A stretch of DNA of 42,363 nt from Phycisphaerae bacterium (GCA_030372985.1 JAUCQB010000042.1:1-42363); one strand, 5' to 3'. Shown: positions 15,010-23,913, counted from the first letter of the stretch. A program made the numbers and translations. Notes: generated by a model not told the origin, from the sequence alone.

Positions 15010-15558
15010 ATGAACCACGATTCAGACAGGTGCTTTCGTCTCGAACGCCGCTTCCTGCACATCGGTGTCGTCTGCACGATCTTCTTCTTCCTGTTCGGCG
15101 TCGGCTCGTCGGCGGCAGCTCTCTGGAACGTGGATGGCTCGTTTGGACGCCCCCGCGAAACAGCGCTTGTCTTCGGCGTGTTCTGGGCTTGCTTCACAGG
15201 TCTGGGAATAGGGCTCATCCTCAGATCTGTTCGGTCAAGGCTATACATCGGTCCCCGCAGCGTGCGAGAACTCGGCGTCTTTCGCGTTCGAGCCATGTGC
15301 TTCGACGGATTGTCGGCGGCGCGATGGCGGGTGTTTCTCCGGGGCGGCAGCCTTGTGCTACGCGGCCGGGACGGCAAGCTCACGCTGGACTTCGCCTCGT
15401 TCAGCCCGGCCGACAGGCGTGAGATGATCGAGCTTCTTCGCAACAGGATCGATGAGCGCATTCAAGAAGACTGGGCGCGGTTCGAATCGCGTATCCTGGT
15501 TCCGCTTATCCGCACCCTGAACCAGCCAGACGCATCTGAGACCGGCACAGCCCCGTAA
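15010..15558 (+). CDS. hypothetical membrane protein with two N-terminal TM segments
   Basis: 182 residues. Two hydrophobic helices (about residues 16-38, HIGVVCTIFFFLFGVGSSAA, and 53-71, LVFGVFWACFTGLGIGLIL) precede a cytoplasmic domain with a PH-like look (RLYIGPRSVRELGVFRVRAM, LVLRGRDGKLTLDFASF) and a charged helical end (ADRREMIELLRNRIDERIQE). The ATG at 15010 is preferred because GAGAGG lies at 14995-15000 and the longer frame would begin inside the repeat hairpin. No function can be assigned. Confidence 0.6.
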   Translation: MNHDSDRCFRLERRFLHIGVVCTIFFFLFGVGSSAAALWNVDGSFGRPRETALVFGVFWACFTGLGIGLILRSVRSRLYIGPRSVRELGVFRVRAMCFDGLSAARWRVFLRGGSLVLRGRDGKLTLDFASFSPADRREMIELLRNRIDERIQEDWARFESRILVPLIRTLNQPDASETGTAP

Positions 15559-15577
15559 ACAGGGTCTCGCGGAGCAT

Positions 15578-15609
15578 CCAGGGCGGGTCAGAGCGAAGCG
15601 GCGACCTGG
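15578..15609. repeat. degenerate GGCAGGTC-family hairpin
   Basis: CCAGG...CCTGG arms surround GGTCAGAGCGAAGCGGCGAC, the same internal sequence as the hairpin at 14825-14853. It lies just downstream of the two-TM protein gene. Confidence 0.5.
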
Positions 15610-15637
15610 CTCTTTTGCGGAAGATGTTGCGGCTTGT

Positions 15638-15727
15638 GCAGGTGGTCGCGGCCTCGCAGGACATCATCGTACCCCCCACCCTTGCTTCGCTCCTCGAAGA
15701 CTCGGGGCTGCGCAGGGACGGGGCACC
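15638..15727. repeat. 90-bp dispersed repeat, copy 1
   Basis: Begins GCAGGTGGTCGCGGCCTCGC and ends GCGCAGGGACGGGGCACC. It matches 16164-16254 with roughly ten differences, including a one-base length change in a run of C. Copy 1 forms the 3' boundary of the truncated CPBP gene, whose frame runs into it. Confidence 0.85.
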
Positions 15728-16049
15728 CTGCGGCCGCGATGCCGCCGCCCCAGGCCAGGCCGCTCCTCCAATTGCGGAGCGTCAGGCCGTAGTCTCGCAG
15801 CCGCCGCCCTGACAGGAACACAACAGCGACGGGCAGCACGACGTAGACGACTTGGCTGAAGTAGTTCCAGTTCGAGAACCGGAAGGACCAGCGGACGAGC
15901 GGGTTCAAATGGGAGGTGTGGACGATCAGAAAAATGGCCGACCAGACCACGAGGACCTCGATGCCTGCTCGACGCTTCACTTGGGCACCTGTAATCTGCC
16001 CGGCCGTGTCCTGGAGCACCGGGTGAAGAGGCAGTATAGCAGGATACAC
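15728..16049 (-). pseudogene. truncated CPBP-family intramembrane protease-like gene
   Basis: The minus-strand frame from 16049 encodes about 105 plausible residues with three hydrophobic segments (GIEVLVVWSAIFLIVHTSHL, VYVVLPVAVVFLSG) and the typical LRDYGLTLRNWRSGLAWGGG stretch seen in the N-terminal half of CPBP (CAAX protease/bacteriocin-processing) membrane proteins. The sequence then runs into the 90-bp repeat and ends in repeat-derived residues at 15588, so the catalytic glutamate/histidine motifs are missing. It looks like a gene remnant cut by the repeat. Confidence 0.6.
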
Positions 16050-16163
16050 TACGGCGCCGACCCCTCCACCATGCTCCTTCTGGACTTGATCAGGAATGCG
16101 TTGGCTCGTTCGTAATCTGGCTGCTCGGGGAGCGGATGATGATGCCGACGGCCCCGCGCGGCT

Positions 16164-16254
16164 GGCAGGTGATCGCGGCTTCGCAGGACATCATCGTGCC
16201 CCCCGCCCCTGCTTCGCCCCTCGAAGCCTCGGGGCTGCGCAGGGATGGGGCACC
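16164..16254. repeat. 90-bp dispersed repeat, copy 2
   Basis: Begins GCAGGTGATCGCGGCTTCGC and ends GCGCAGGGATGGGGCACC. It is the same orientation as copy 1 at 15638-15727, 526 bp apart, with the CPBP gene remnant between. It ends 33 bp before the stop of the sulfatase gene on the minus strand. Confidence 0.85.
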
Positions 16255-16286
16255 CGGCCGCGGGCACCTGGCAGTTGTCCGTCGTG

Positions 16287-17855
16287 TCATGGGCGCTTTC
16301 GGACGGGCGGGGAGCCATCGACGCCCGGTGGAGGCTGCTCGTCAGCAAACTGGTCGTCGTCCTTGAGTTCCTTCTTCAGCCGGTATAACTCGGCCTTGAG
16401 CTTCTCGGTGAGGTCGCCAACGGCCGGATCGCCGTAAAGGTTCTTCAGCTCTTGGGGGTCCTTCGTGAGGTCGAACAGCTCCCACTGATTCTTCTTCCAG
16501 AAGTAGATCAGCTTGTGCGTTTCTGTTCTGACGCCGTAGTGGGCCCGGGTGTTATGGTGGCCCGGGTCATGGTAGTACCGGTAGTAAATGCTCGTCCGCC
16601 AATCGGCCGGCCGCTCGCCACGCAGGAGCGGGACCAGGCTGCGGCCCTGCATGTCGTCGGGCACTCTGACGCCGGCGACCTCCAGGAGCGTTGGCGCGAA
16701 ATCGGCGTTCAGGGCCATGGCCTTCTGCACGCTGCCCGGCTTGATGACGCCGGGCCAGCGGACGACAAAGGGCGTTCGCAGCGACTCCTCGTACATGAAC
16801 CGTTTGTCGTACATGCCGTGGTCGCCGAGATAGAAGCCCTGATCGCTGGTGTAGATCACGATCGTATTCTGTGCCAGCCCGTTTTGATCCAGCCAGTCGA
16901 GCAGCCGGCCCACGTTGTCATCCACCGACTGGATGCACGCCAGGTAGTCCTGCATGTATCGCTGGTACTTCCATGCGTTCAGCTCTTCGCCTTTGAGCAG
17001 CTTCTTCTGGCCGTCGACTTCGATCTCGACCTCCGTCGGTTTCACGCCGAGCCACTTGTTCAGATCGGAGCCCTTCAAGTCGGCCGGCGGCGTGAGCTTG
17101 AGGTCTCGCCGGGTCATGTCATCGAACACACGCTGCTCGTTTTCCTTGATCGCGTCGGTCCGCGTGGCGTAGTCATCGCGGAGCGTCGGGGGCTCAGGGA
17201 TCTTCCGGTCGGCAAACATCGCCCGGTGTTTCTCGTCGGGGTCCCATGCCCGGTGGGGGGCCTTGTGGTGAGACATAAGGAAAAACGGCTTGTCTTTCGG
17301 CCGGTTCTTGAGGAACTCGATGGTCAGGTCGGTGATGATGTCGGTGGCGTATCCTTTGATCGTTCGGGTCTTGGCCGCCGTGTAGAACTCCGGGTCGAAG
17401 TACCGCCCCTGGCCGGGGAGGATCTCCCAGTGATCGAAGCCGGTCGGGTCGCTGCCCAGGTGCCACTTGCCGATCAGGCCCGTGTGGTACCCGGCCGACT
17501 GCAGGTACTTGGCCAGCGTCGGCTGCGACCCGTCGAACCGGTTGAACACGGGCACGCCGTTGATGTGGCTGTACTTGCCCGTGATGATCGTCGCCCGGCT
17601 GGGCGCGCAGATCGAGTTGGTCACAAAACAGTTGTCGAACCGCACCCCCGCGTCGGCGATGCGATCGAGGTTCGGCGTCTTGTTGACCACGCTGCCATAG
17701 CAGCTCATCGCGTGAGAGGCATGATCGTCGGTCATGATGTATAGGATGTTCGGCCGCCGCCCCCCCTCTGCCGCCTGAGCCGCCGGCATCACGGCCGTCA
17801 CGACCGACAGGAGTCCGAGTACGGTCGCTGAAAGAATCATGGTCGTCGCTTTCAT
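16287..17855 (-). CDS. secreted sulfatase (type I, FGly-dependent)
   Basis: About 522 residues. Hydrolyses sulfate esters, probably on polysaccharides, in the periplasm or outside the cell. A signal peptide (MKATTMILSATVLGLLSVVT through AAQA) precedes the metal site NILYIMTDDHASHAMSCYGS. The formylglycine motif is NSICAPSRATIITGKYSH (Cys-Ala-Pro-Ser-Arg). Further catalytic positions are GLIGKWHLG and the IVIYTSDQGFYLGDHGMYDK metal-binding segment. The C-terminus is like DUF4976 (TETHKLIYFWKKNQWELFDL). The ATG at 17855 is preferred, with GGAGG 9 bases away; 17861 is also possible. No sulfatase-maturating enzyme is in the window. The overall layout resembles the N-acetylglucosamine/heparan sulfatase branch, but the substrate cannot be read from sequence. 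Confidence 0.93.
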   Translation of the reverse strand: MKATTMILSATVLGLLSVVTAVMPAAQAAEGGRRPNILYIMTDDHASHAMSCYGSVVNKTPNLDRIADAGVRFDNCFVTNSICAPSRATIITGKYSHINGVPVFNRFDGSQPTLAKYLQSAGYHTGLIGKWHLGSDPTGFDHWEILPGQGRYFDPEFYTAAKTRTIKGYATDIITDLTIEFLKNRPKDKPFFLMSHHKAPHRAWDPDEKHRAMFADRKIPEPPTLRDDYATRTDAIKENEQRVFDDMTRRDLKLTPPADLKGSDLNKWLGVKPTEVEIEVDGQKKLLKGEELNAWKYQRYMQDYLACIQSVDDNVGRLLDWLDQNGLAQNTIVIYTSDQGFYLGDHGMYDKRFMYEESLRTPFVVRWPGVIKPGSVQKAMALNADFAPTLLEVAGVRVPDDMQGRSLVPLLRGERPADWRTSIYYRYYHDPGHHNTRAHYGVRTETHKLIYFWKKNQWELFDLTKDPQELKNLYGDPAVGDLTEKLKAELYRLKKELKDDDQFADEQPPPGVDGSPPVRKRP

Positions 17856-18032
17856 GTACATGGTCCTCCCTGGTTGCATCGCCGCTTGGGTCATGGTCAG
17901 CAGCTTCCACCCGATCGAATCGCGTCCCGCCGATGCTGTTGAGACCGGGCAGACTCTGCGCTGGACACCTGCCTGGCAGGCACCATATCAGTTTCCAGGC
18001 TTGAGTCAACGCCGTCTTGTGAAGGGGGAGAG

Positions 18033-18095
18033 CCATGCCCGCGCAAAGCCGTGGGCATGGCATCCGGGAAAACGGTGGGCATGGCACCCGGCGCA
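18033..18095. repeat. REP-like hairpin, CATGCCC family, with adjacent half copy
   Basis: CCATGCCCGCG and CGTGGGCATGG flank the loop CAAAGC at 18033-18060. A further GGTGGGCATGGCACCC half copy follows to about 18095, just beyond the 3' end of the aldo/keto reductase gene. It matches the copy at 14954-14979. Confidence 0.7.
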
Positions 18096-18104
18096 GTTGT
18101 CGTC

Positions 18105-19310
18105 TCAGACGAACATCTCCGCCACGTGGCGGACGGTCCCGGCGCCGGCCAGGCCGATGGGGCAGACCTGGGTGCAGGTGGTGCAGTCGCCGCAGGCGCA
18201 GGCCAGTCGCTTGGCGTCAAGGCTCAGCGTGCTGAACTCGCTGCGGGCGTGGTCGGGCCAGCCGTACTCGTCGTTGTACATGCGGATCCGCATGAGATCG
18301 TTGACCGGGAGCCCCTGGGGGCACACCTTGCGGCACCTGGCACACATCAGGCAGGCCTGAGGGCGGTCGTCGAGAAAGGCGGCCGCGGCCTTTTTCTCAT
18401 CGTCCGTCATGTGCCGCGACTTCAGATCGAGCGTCTTGATCATGTCGATCTGCTCGAAGCTGTTGACGCTGGTCAACACACTGTTGCAGCCGGCATCGAG
18501 AACCGCCTTGGCGTGAGGCAGAAAGACGTCCGCGCCCTGTTCGACCGCGCCCTTGGCGCCGCTTTTCATCGACAGAATGCCGATGCCATTCTCGCGGAAA
18601 GCCTTGAGGTTCTTCAGGAACCGCGTGCTGTCATCGGACGTTTTGTCCTTGCCCAAAGGCAGCATCCGCATCGCCAGAAGCGTCACCTCAAAGAACTTCG
18701 GGGCCTTTTCGAGAGTCAGCTCCATGACCCCGTGCATGTCGCCGTGGCAGACGAAACCCGTGTGTTTGAGCTTGCCCTTCTTGATGAGCGCCTCCTGCTG
18801 CTTCTGGATGGCCTCCAGCCGTCGGGGGTCAGCCTTCTCAAACGTGGTCAGCAGGGCATCGGTATGATCGGTGCCCAGCATCTTGAGCATCTCGTCGATT
18901 TCTTTCTCGCTGTCGGGGTTGAAGCTCTTGAGGCAGAGGAAGACCTTGTCGCGATAGCTCTTGTCCGTCCTGAACAGGTCCGCGATTGCGGTGATGCTGT
19001 TGCCTCCCATGTAACTGGCCGAGGTGTGTATCAGGTTGACGCCTGCGTCAATCACGCCTTTTGTAATGCGCGTGCCCAGCCTTTCTGAAATCCGGATTGC
19101 CCCGAAGCTGATCAGCGTGACGGGAAAACCCGTCCGCCCGAGTTTGCCGTAGGGCAGCGGAGGTTTCTTGAAGGTCGTGGCCGGTTTCGAGGCTGTGGGT
19201 GCGGCCAGCGTCCCGGTAGCCATCGCTCCCAGCCCGACGGCTGCGGCGCCACAGGTGGTCGTTCGGAGGAAATCGCGTCTGCTCACGGAGTCGTGCGACA
19301 TGTTGCTCAT
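18105..19310 (-). CDS. Tat-exported aldo/keto reductase with C-terminal 4Fe-4S clusters
   Basis: About 401 residues. The twin-arginine signal SVSRRDFLRTTTCGAAAVGL is followed by an AKR TIM barrel (KLGRTGFPVTLISFGAIRIS). The C-terminal region has two cysteine clusters, CLMCARCRKVCP and CACGDCTTCTQVCP, as in ferredoxin-like 2[4Fe-4S] domains. Where most AKRs have a catalytic Asp before the Tyr (DTAxxY), this reads HTSASYMGG, so Asp is replaced by His while Tyr, the Lys in VFLCLKS and the His in GFVCHGD remain. Activity may be redox but non-classical. The ATG at 19310 is preferred, with GAAAGG six bases upstream. Such fusions are common in Planctomycetota genomes; the substrate is unknown. Confidence 0.88.
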   Translation of the reverse strand: MSNMSHDSVSRRDFLRTTTCGAAAVGLGAMATGTLAAPTASKPATTFKKPPLPYGKLGRTGFPVTLISFGAIRISERLGTRITKGVIDAGVNLIHTSASYMGGNSITAIADLFRTDKSYRDKVFLCLKSFNPDSEKEIDEMLKMLGTDHTDALLTTFEKADPRRLEAIQKQQEALIKKGKLKHTGFVCHGDMHGVMELTLEKAPKFFEVTLLAMRMLPLGKDKTSDDSTRFLKNLKAFRENGIGILSMKSGAKGAVEQGADVFLPHAKAVLDAGCNSVLTSVNSFEQIDMIKTLDLKSRHMTDDEKKAAAAFLDDRPQACLMCARCRKVCPQGLPVNDLMRIRMYNDEYGWPDHARSEFSTLSLDAKRLACACGDCTTCTQVCPIGLAGAGTVRHVAEMFV

Positions 19311-19579
19311 TGCCATCCTTTCATTAAACGCGTTCGTGACCTGATCAGTATAAACAACCGGGGCCGCGATTCAAAACAGGACACCCGCCTGGGAGTCTCG
19401 AAACGGCGCATCCGCACTGTTCGGAGAGCAGTGGCACACGTTTGCTTCTTCCGGTTTACCTGGATCAGGGATGGCGAGAGTCGTTGCGCTCGGTACAATG
19501 TTTGTCGTCCGCAGCCGGGTGTCCGGTTTCGGGGCATCGTGACGATATCGGGACAACCGGTGTGCCTCAGGAATTCGCA

Positions 19580-20929
19580 ATGACGGACAAAACATGGGAG
19601 CCGTGCGGCTGGAGTCACCGTCCGGCCGCTCAACAACCGCAGTATCCCGATGCCGCGGCTTATGAGGCGGCATTGTGCACGTTGAAGGCCTGCCCGCCGC
19701 TGGTTGCGTTTGGTGAGGTGGACAACCTCAGGGCCCGCCTGGCGGGGGCCGGGCGCGGCGAGGGATTCATTCTTCAGGGCGGCAACTGCGCGGAGCGGTT
19801 CATGGATTGCCGGGCCGACAATATTGCCAATAAGCTCAAGATTCTGCTCCAGATGAGCGTGATTCTCACCTACGGCGTCCGCCGGCCTGTTGTGCGGATC
19901 GGCCGTTTCGCCGGGCAGTATGCCAAGCCCCGGTCCAGTGAGACCGAGATGGTGGACGGTCGTGCGTTGCCCGTGTACCGGGGCGACGCGGTGAACTCGG
20001 TCGAGCCATCGTCCGAAGCCCGCGCCCCCGACCCGCAGCGACTGGTTTCCGCCTACTTCTACGCTGCCGCGACGCTCAATCATATCCGGGCGCTGATCGA
20101 CGGCGGCTTTGCGGACCTGCGGCACCCGTATACCTGGAATCTCAGCTCGATGGAGCACAGCCGCAACTGGGGCGAATACAAGACCGTCCTCGACCGGATT
20201 CTCGATGCGATCAATTTCATGGAATCGTTCGGTGGGGCGCGGTCCGACGTTCTTGGCCGGGTGGACTTCTTCACCTCTCATGAGGGGCTTTTGCTGGGCT
20301 ACGAGGAGGCCCTGACGCGCAAGGATCCCGATTCCGGTCGCTGGTACAACCTTGGTGCGCACATGCTGTGGATCGGGGCGCGCACGCGTCAGGTGGACGG
20401 CGCTCATGTCGAGTACTTCCGCGGGATCGCCAACCCGATCGGCCTGAAAGTCGATGCGGGGACACGGCCGGAAGACCTCCTGGCCCTGCTGGCCGTGTTG
20501 AACCCTGACAACGAGGAAGGTCGGTTGACCTTGATCACGCGATTGGGTGCGGGGCGGGTCGAGGAGCGGTTGCCGCGACTGATCCAGGCGGTCCGGGACG
20601 CCGGCCGAAAGGCCGTTTGGAGTTGTGACCCGATGCACGGCAACACGGTGACGTTGGAGGGCGGCCGGAAGACTCGCGATTTCTCGGTGGTGCTCGACGA
20701 ACTGCAAAGGACGTTTGAAGTTCATGAGCAGCAGGGAGGCCGCCTGGCCGGCGTACACTTTGAACTGACCGCTGACGACGTGACCGAGTGCATCGGCGGG
20801 CCCGGCGACCTGACCAGCGGCGACCTCTCGCGCCGTTACGAGACCTATTGCGATCCGCGGCTGAACTGCTCGCAGAGCCTTGAAATGGCGTTCCTGATTG
20901 CACGGCTGCTGCAATCTCAACAGTCCTGA
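19580..20929 (+). CDS. class II 3-deoxy-D-arabino-heptulosonate 7-phosphate synthase
   Basis: First enzyme of the shikimate pathway: phosphoenolpyruvate plus erythrose 4-phosphate to DAHP. The 449-residue length equals plant/actinobacterial type II DAHP synthases. Conserved segments are GFILQGGNCAERFMDCRADN, RIGRFAGQYAKPRSSETEMV (KPRS), SHEGLLLGYEEALTR, GLKVDAGTRPEDLL, VWSCDPMHGNTV (metal/PEP site) and HFELTADDVTECIGG. The ATG at 19580 with AGGA at 19569-19572 gives the typical N-terminus (WEPCGWSHRPAAQQPQYPD); the frame is open upstream to 19442. It is transcribed divergently from the aldo/keto reductase and is followed by pyrH after about 100 bp. Confidence 0.95.
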   Translation: MTDKTWEPCGWSHRPAAQQPQYPDAAAYEAALCTLKACPPLVAFGEVDNLRARLAGAGRGEGFILQGGNCAERFMDCRADNIANKLKILLQMSVILTYGVRRPVVRIGRFAGQYAKPRSSETEMVDGRALPVYRGDAVNSVEPSSEARAPDPQRLVSAYFYAAATLNHIRALIDGGFADLRHPYTWNLSSMEHSRNWGEYKTVLDRILDAINFMESFGGARSDVLGRVDFFTSHEGLLLGYEEALTRKDPDSGRWYNLGAHMLWIGARTRQVDGAHVEYFRGIANPIGLKVDAGTRPEDLLALLAVLNPDNEEGRLTLITRLGAGRVEERLPRLIQAVRDAGRKAVWSCDPMHGNTVTLEGGRKTRDFSVVLDELQRTFEVHEQQGGRLAGVHFELTADDVTECIGGPGDLTSGDLSRRYETYCDPRLNCSQSLEMAFLIARLLQSQQS

Positions 20930-21030
20930 CTTGCCGGATGCCGATGATGGGATTAAGGTGAAGGCCATGCGGCCGTGGGGCTCGATGTGAACAGCCCTCC
21001 GGTGGCTCGATGTCTTGGGAGTGATCTGTT

Positions 21031-21753
21031 GTGGCCCAATCGAAGGTTGCTTTTTCCAGAGTGGTGCTCAAGCTGAGCGGTGAGGGTCTGGGTGGTCGTG
21101 ACGGCGCCGGGATTGATCCTGAGCAATTGGAGTATGTCACCGGCGAAATCGCACAGGTCCACCGCGCCGGCGTTCAGTTGGCAATCGTTGTCGGCGGGGG
21201 CAACATCCTCCGCGGCGGAGCGTTCTCGAAGAAGTCCTCCATCCCCGAGGCGACCGCCCACTACATGGGCATGCTGGCCACGGTGATCAACGGTCTGGCT
21301 CTGCAGGAGGCCCTGGAGGCGCGAAAGGTGCCGACCCGGCTGATGTCCTCGCTGGGAGTCGTCGGGCTGTGCGAGCCGTTCTCGCGGCATCGCTGCACGG
21401 GTCATCTTGAGAAGGGCCGGGTGGTCCTTCTGGCCGGCGGCAGCGGACGGCCGTTCTTCACCACCGACACCGCCGCCGCTCTGGCTGCCGTTGAGATCGG
21501 CGCCAACGCGTTGTTCAAAGCGACCCAGGTGGACGGCGTCTACAGCGCCGACCCCAAGAAGGACTCGAAGGCGGAGTTTTATCCGAAACTCAGCTACGAC
21601 GCGGTCATCGACAAGCGACTGGCGGTCATGGATCTCAGCGCGGTCGAGATGTGCCAGCGCTGCGGCGTCGCCATGGTGGTGTTCAATCTGCACAAGGCCG
21701 GCAATCTCAAGCGGGCCGCCATGGGGCAGCGCGTGGGGACGATCATCTCGTGA
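21031..21753 (+). CDS. pyrH: UMP kinase
   Basis: Phosphorylates UMP to UDP with ATP; cytoplasmic homohexamer of the amino-acid kinase fold. 240 residues starting at GTG 21031 with GGAG at 21018-21021. Signatures are RVVLKLSGEGLGG, LAIVVGGGNILRGG, ATAHYMGMLATVINGLALQE, VVLLAGGSGRPFFTTDTAAA and LFKATQVDGVYSADPKKD. All core residues look intact. In many bacteria pyrH sits with tsf/frr; that context is not seen here. Confidence 0.97.
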   Translation: MAQSKVAFSRVVLKLSGEGLGGRDGAGIDPEQLEYVTGEIAQVHRAGVQLAIVVGGGNILRGGAFSKKSSIPEATAHYMGMLATVINGLALQEALEARKVPTRLMSSLGVVGLCEPFSRHRCTGHLEKGRVVLLAGGSGRPFFTTDTAAALAAVEIGANALFKATQVDGVYSADPKKDSKAEFYPKLSYDAVIDKRLAVMDLSAVEMCQRCGVAMVVFNLHKAGNLKRAAMGQRVGTIIS

Positions 21754-21837
21754 CCGGCCTGGTCGGCCTTGCAGAACGGCGACGGCCGGTGTCGAGGTCG
21801 TCTTGATGGCCGCCGGGTTGTATGTGTGGACCTGATC

Positions 21838-23913
21838 ATGAGCAGCCGGCTCGCCATTATTCTTCTCGCGACCGCAGCCTGCTTCGCGCCGACTTGCTGG
21901 ATCTCTCTGCCCGCCGCCGCGATTCTGGTTCTGTGGCTGCCGGGGCGATCCCTGCTGTATCTTCTGCCCGGGCTGGAATCGCTTCGCGGATCGAGATGGG
22001 TGGTCATCGCTGCGTCCGTGGCGCTCATGCCGGTCGCTCTGAGCTGGCTGTGGCACCTGACCAACGCCCGATGGGCGGTCGTGGCGTCTGTCTGTGTTCT
22101 CAACGTGATCCTGGCGGTGGCGGGCTGGAAAGGCTTCCTTGCGGAAGGGGCCGCGCCGCCGGCCGCATCCGGCCGTCATCGGCTGCTGGTTGCGGGCATG
22201 ACGGTCTGGACTTCGGGCTGCGTGTTCCTCTCGTTCTGGCTTCCCGGTCAGGTGGGAAACGTCACGATTACCCGGGCCCACGACTACATCAAACACCATG
22301 CCGTGATGCTCTCGCTCGAACGGCATCCGCTTCCGCTGCATAGTTGCTTTTACCAGGCCGAAGCCGACACACCGTACTATTACTATGAGTACTACTACCT
22401 GCTGCCGGCCGCACTCCGGACCATGACCGGCAACAGCGTGTCGATTCCTTTCGCCTTCGGCCTGACGTCGGGACTGCTGGCCGCGGTCTTGATCCACCTC
22501 ACCTTCCTCCTGGCGAGGGCCGTGTCGGGTGGCGAGAAATGCGCCGTGCTCGCGGCAGCGTTTGTCAGCCTGGTTGGCGGTTTTGACATCGTCCCGATAC
22601 TGATCAAGGCGGCAACCGGTGCGAGCATGGTGGTTACGCTTGATGCCTGGTGTCCCGTGGCCTGGCGGGTGCACAACTTCACCACGCAGTACTTCTGGTG
22701 TCCGCAGCACGTCTTCGCGGTCGTGGGGCTGACGCTGGCCGTGATCTGGTTGAGGCTGTCACCCCGCAGCAGATGGTGGCTGCTGATGGCACCGCTGTTG
22801 TCGGCGTCGATCTTCGGTGGGAGCGCTCATCTGGCGATGGTGATCTTCCCGGCGGCGGTGATCTACGTTGTCCTGTACCTGTGGCGGGACGTCAGGGCGG
22901 AGCGAGGGAGGCCGGGGCGGGTGCTGGCGGGGGTGCCGGTGATCGGCGTCTTTGGTCTGGCGCTGATGGGTTGGCAGGCATGGGGCTACACCCAGATGAG
23001 CGGTCGCTACGCGGGCGGCCTGACCGCCTCCTGGGAGAGATTCCCCTTTGCCCTTTTCGGTCGACTGCTGCCACCGGGGCCGTTGGCCAACTACGCCGAC
23101 GCCCCGTGGCTGCTGATGGTCGAGCTCGGGTTACCGGTACTGGCCTGCCTGCTGGTGTCAGGGGCATTTTGGCGCAGGTTGTGGGCGGACCCGGCCACGA
23201 AGCTGCTCATTCTGGTCGCCCTATCGGGCGGGCTGCTGATGTTCACCTTTCGCAGCGACGTCAATGCCATCGACTACGGTTTTCGGATCGCGCCGATGGC
23301 CGCAGCGCCGCTGCTGGCCGTCATCGCAGGGGCGGTTCTCAATGCGGATTTGCTCCGGCCGCGGGTTCGTCGGATGGCCGGGAAGCTGGCGGTCATCGGC
23401 GTGTTGCTGGGTTTGCCGGTGGGGTTGTATGAAACCCCGATGGCGGCGGTGAGAACCCTTTGGGAATCACGCCGGCTGATGCCCGAGTCCACGGCAATAG
23501 ACTTCGTGCGAACAGCAACGCCGATCGATGTCGTCGCCCAGGGCGATCCCGAAAGCAGGTTGGACCTGGCGGCCCTGACGGACCGACAGATGGGTGTGTC
23601 GAAGCCTGACTCGCCCCACGTGGTCGTTTTCAGCCCCAAGGATCCCGCACGAATGCGACAGGCGTATTCGGACGTGATTCGAGCCTTCTCGACCTCGTCG
23701 AGCACGGAGGCACAGGCGAAGCTCAGCAGGTGGGGGATACAGTACGTGTTCATCGGGATCGCCGAGCGAGAGCGTTTCGGGGCCATGCCGCAGTTTGATG
23801 ACCGATCGTTGTTCGAACTTATGTATAATAGTGACGGTGCCGCCGTGTATCGGCTCGTGACATCGATTTCATCCGGCCGACCGGCGGCGACGAGTCAAGG
23901 GGCCAGTCCATGA
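21838..23913 (+). CDS. large polytopic membrane protein of unknown function
   Basis: About 691 residues with some 12 or more hydrophobic segments, beginning MSSRLAIILLATAACFAPTC. A hydrophilic loop near residue 145 reads ARAHDYIKHHAVMLSLERHP and then SCFYQAEADTPYYYYEYYYL. The soluble C-terminal part (about 560-690) has VVVFSPKDPARMRQAYSDVI and LSRWGIQYVFIGIAERERFG. This layout, polytopic with a small C-terminal soluble domain that ends in a WGIxYVFIG strand, resembles GT-C-type glycosyltransferase-like membrane proteins, but no catalytic motif is certain. The ATG at 21838 is chosen because it begins the first TM helix. It overlaps the next gene as ATGA, so the two probably work together. Confidence 0.6.
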   Translation: MSSRLAIILLATAACFAPTCWISLPAAAILVLWLPGRSLLYLLPGLESLRGSRWVVIAASVALMPVALSWLWHLTNARWAVVASVCVLNVILAVAGWKGFLAEGAAPPAASGRHRLLVAGMTVWTSGCVFLSFWLPGQVGNVTITRAHDYIKHHAVMLSLERHPLPLHSCFYQAEADTPYYYYEYYYLLPAALRTMTGNSVSIPFAFGLTSGLLAAVLIHLTFLLARAVSGGEKCAVLAAAFVSLVGGFDIVPILIKAATGASMVVTLDAWCPVAWRVHNFTTQYFWCPQHVFAVVGLTLAVIWLRLSPRSRWWLLMAPLLSASIFGGSAHLAMVIFPAAVIYVVLYLWRDVRAERGRPGRVLAGVPVIGVFGLALMGWQAWGYTQMSGRYAGGLTASWERFPFALFGRLLPPGPLANYADAPWLLMVELGLPVLACLLVSGAFWRRLWADPATKLLILVALSGGLLMFTFRSDVNAIDYGFRIAPMAAAPLLAVIAGAVLNADLLRPRVRRMAGKLAVIGVLLGLPVGLYETPMAAVRTLWESRRLMPESTAIDFVRTATPIDVVAQGDPESRLDLAALTDRQMGVSKPDSPHVVVFSPKDPARMRQAYSDVIRAFSTSSSTEAQAKLSRWGIQYVFIGIAERERFGAMPQFDDRSLFELMYNSDGAAVYRLVTSISSGRPAATSQGASP

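Noticed and set aside
14825..18095. Possible CRISPR array from repeated hairpins
   Set aside because: The copies are few, unevenly spaced and differ in sequence, with no spacer structure and no cas genes.
19307..20968. Minus-strand open frame of 553 codons
   Set aside because: Antisense to the DAHP synthase, which has all family motifs. No signal or domain in the translation.
20953..22710. Minus-strand open frame of 585 codons
   Set aside because: Antisense to pyrH and the polytopic protein; composition is typical of a reverse-frame shadow.
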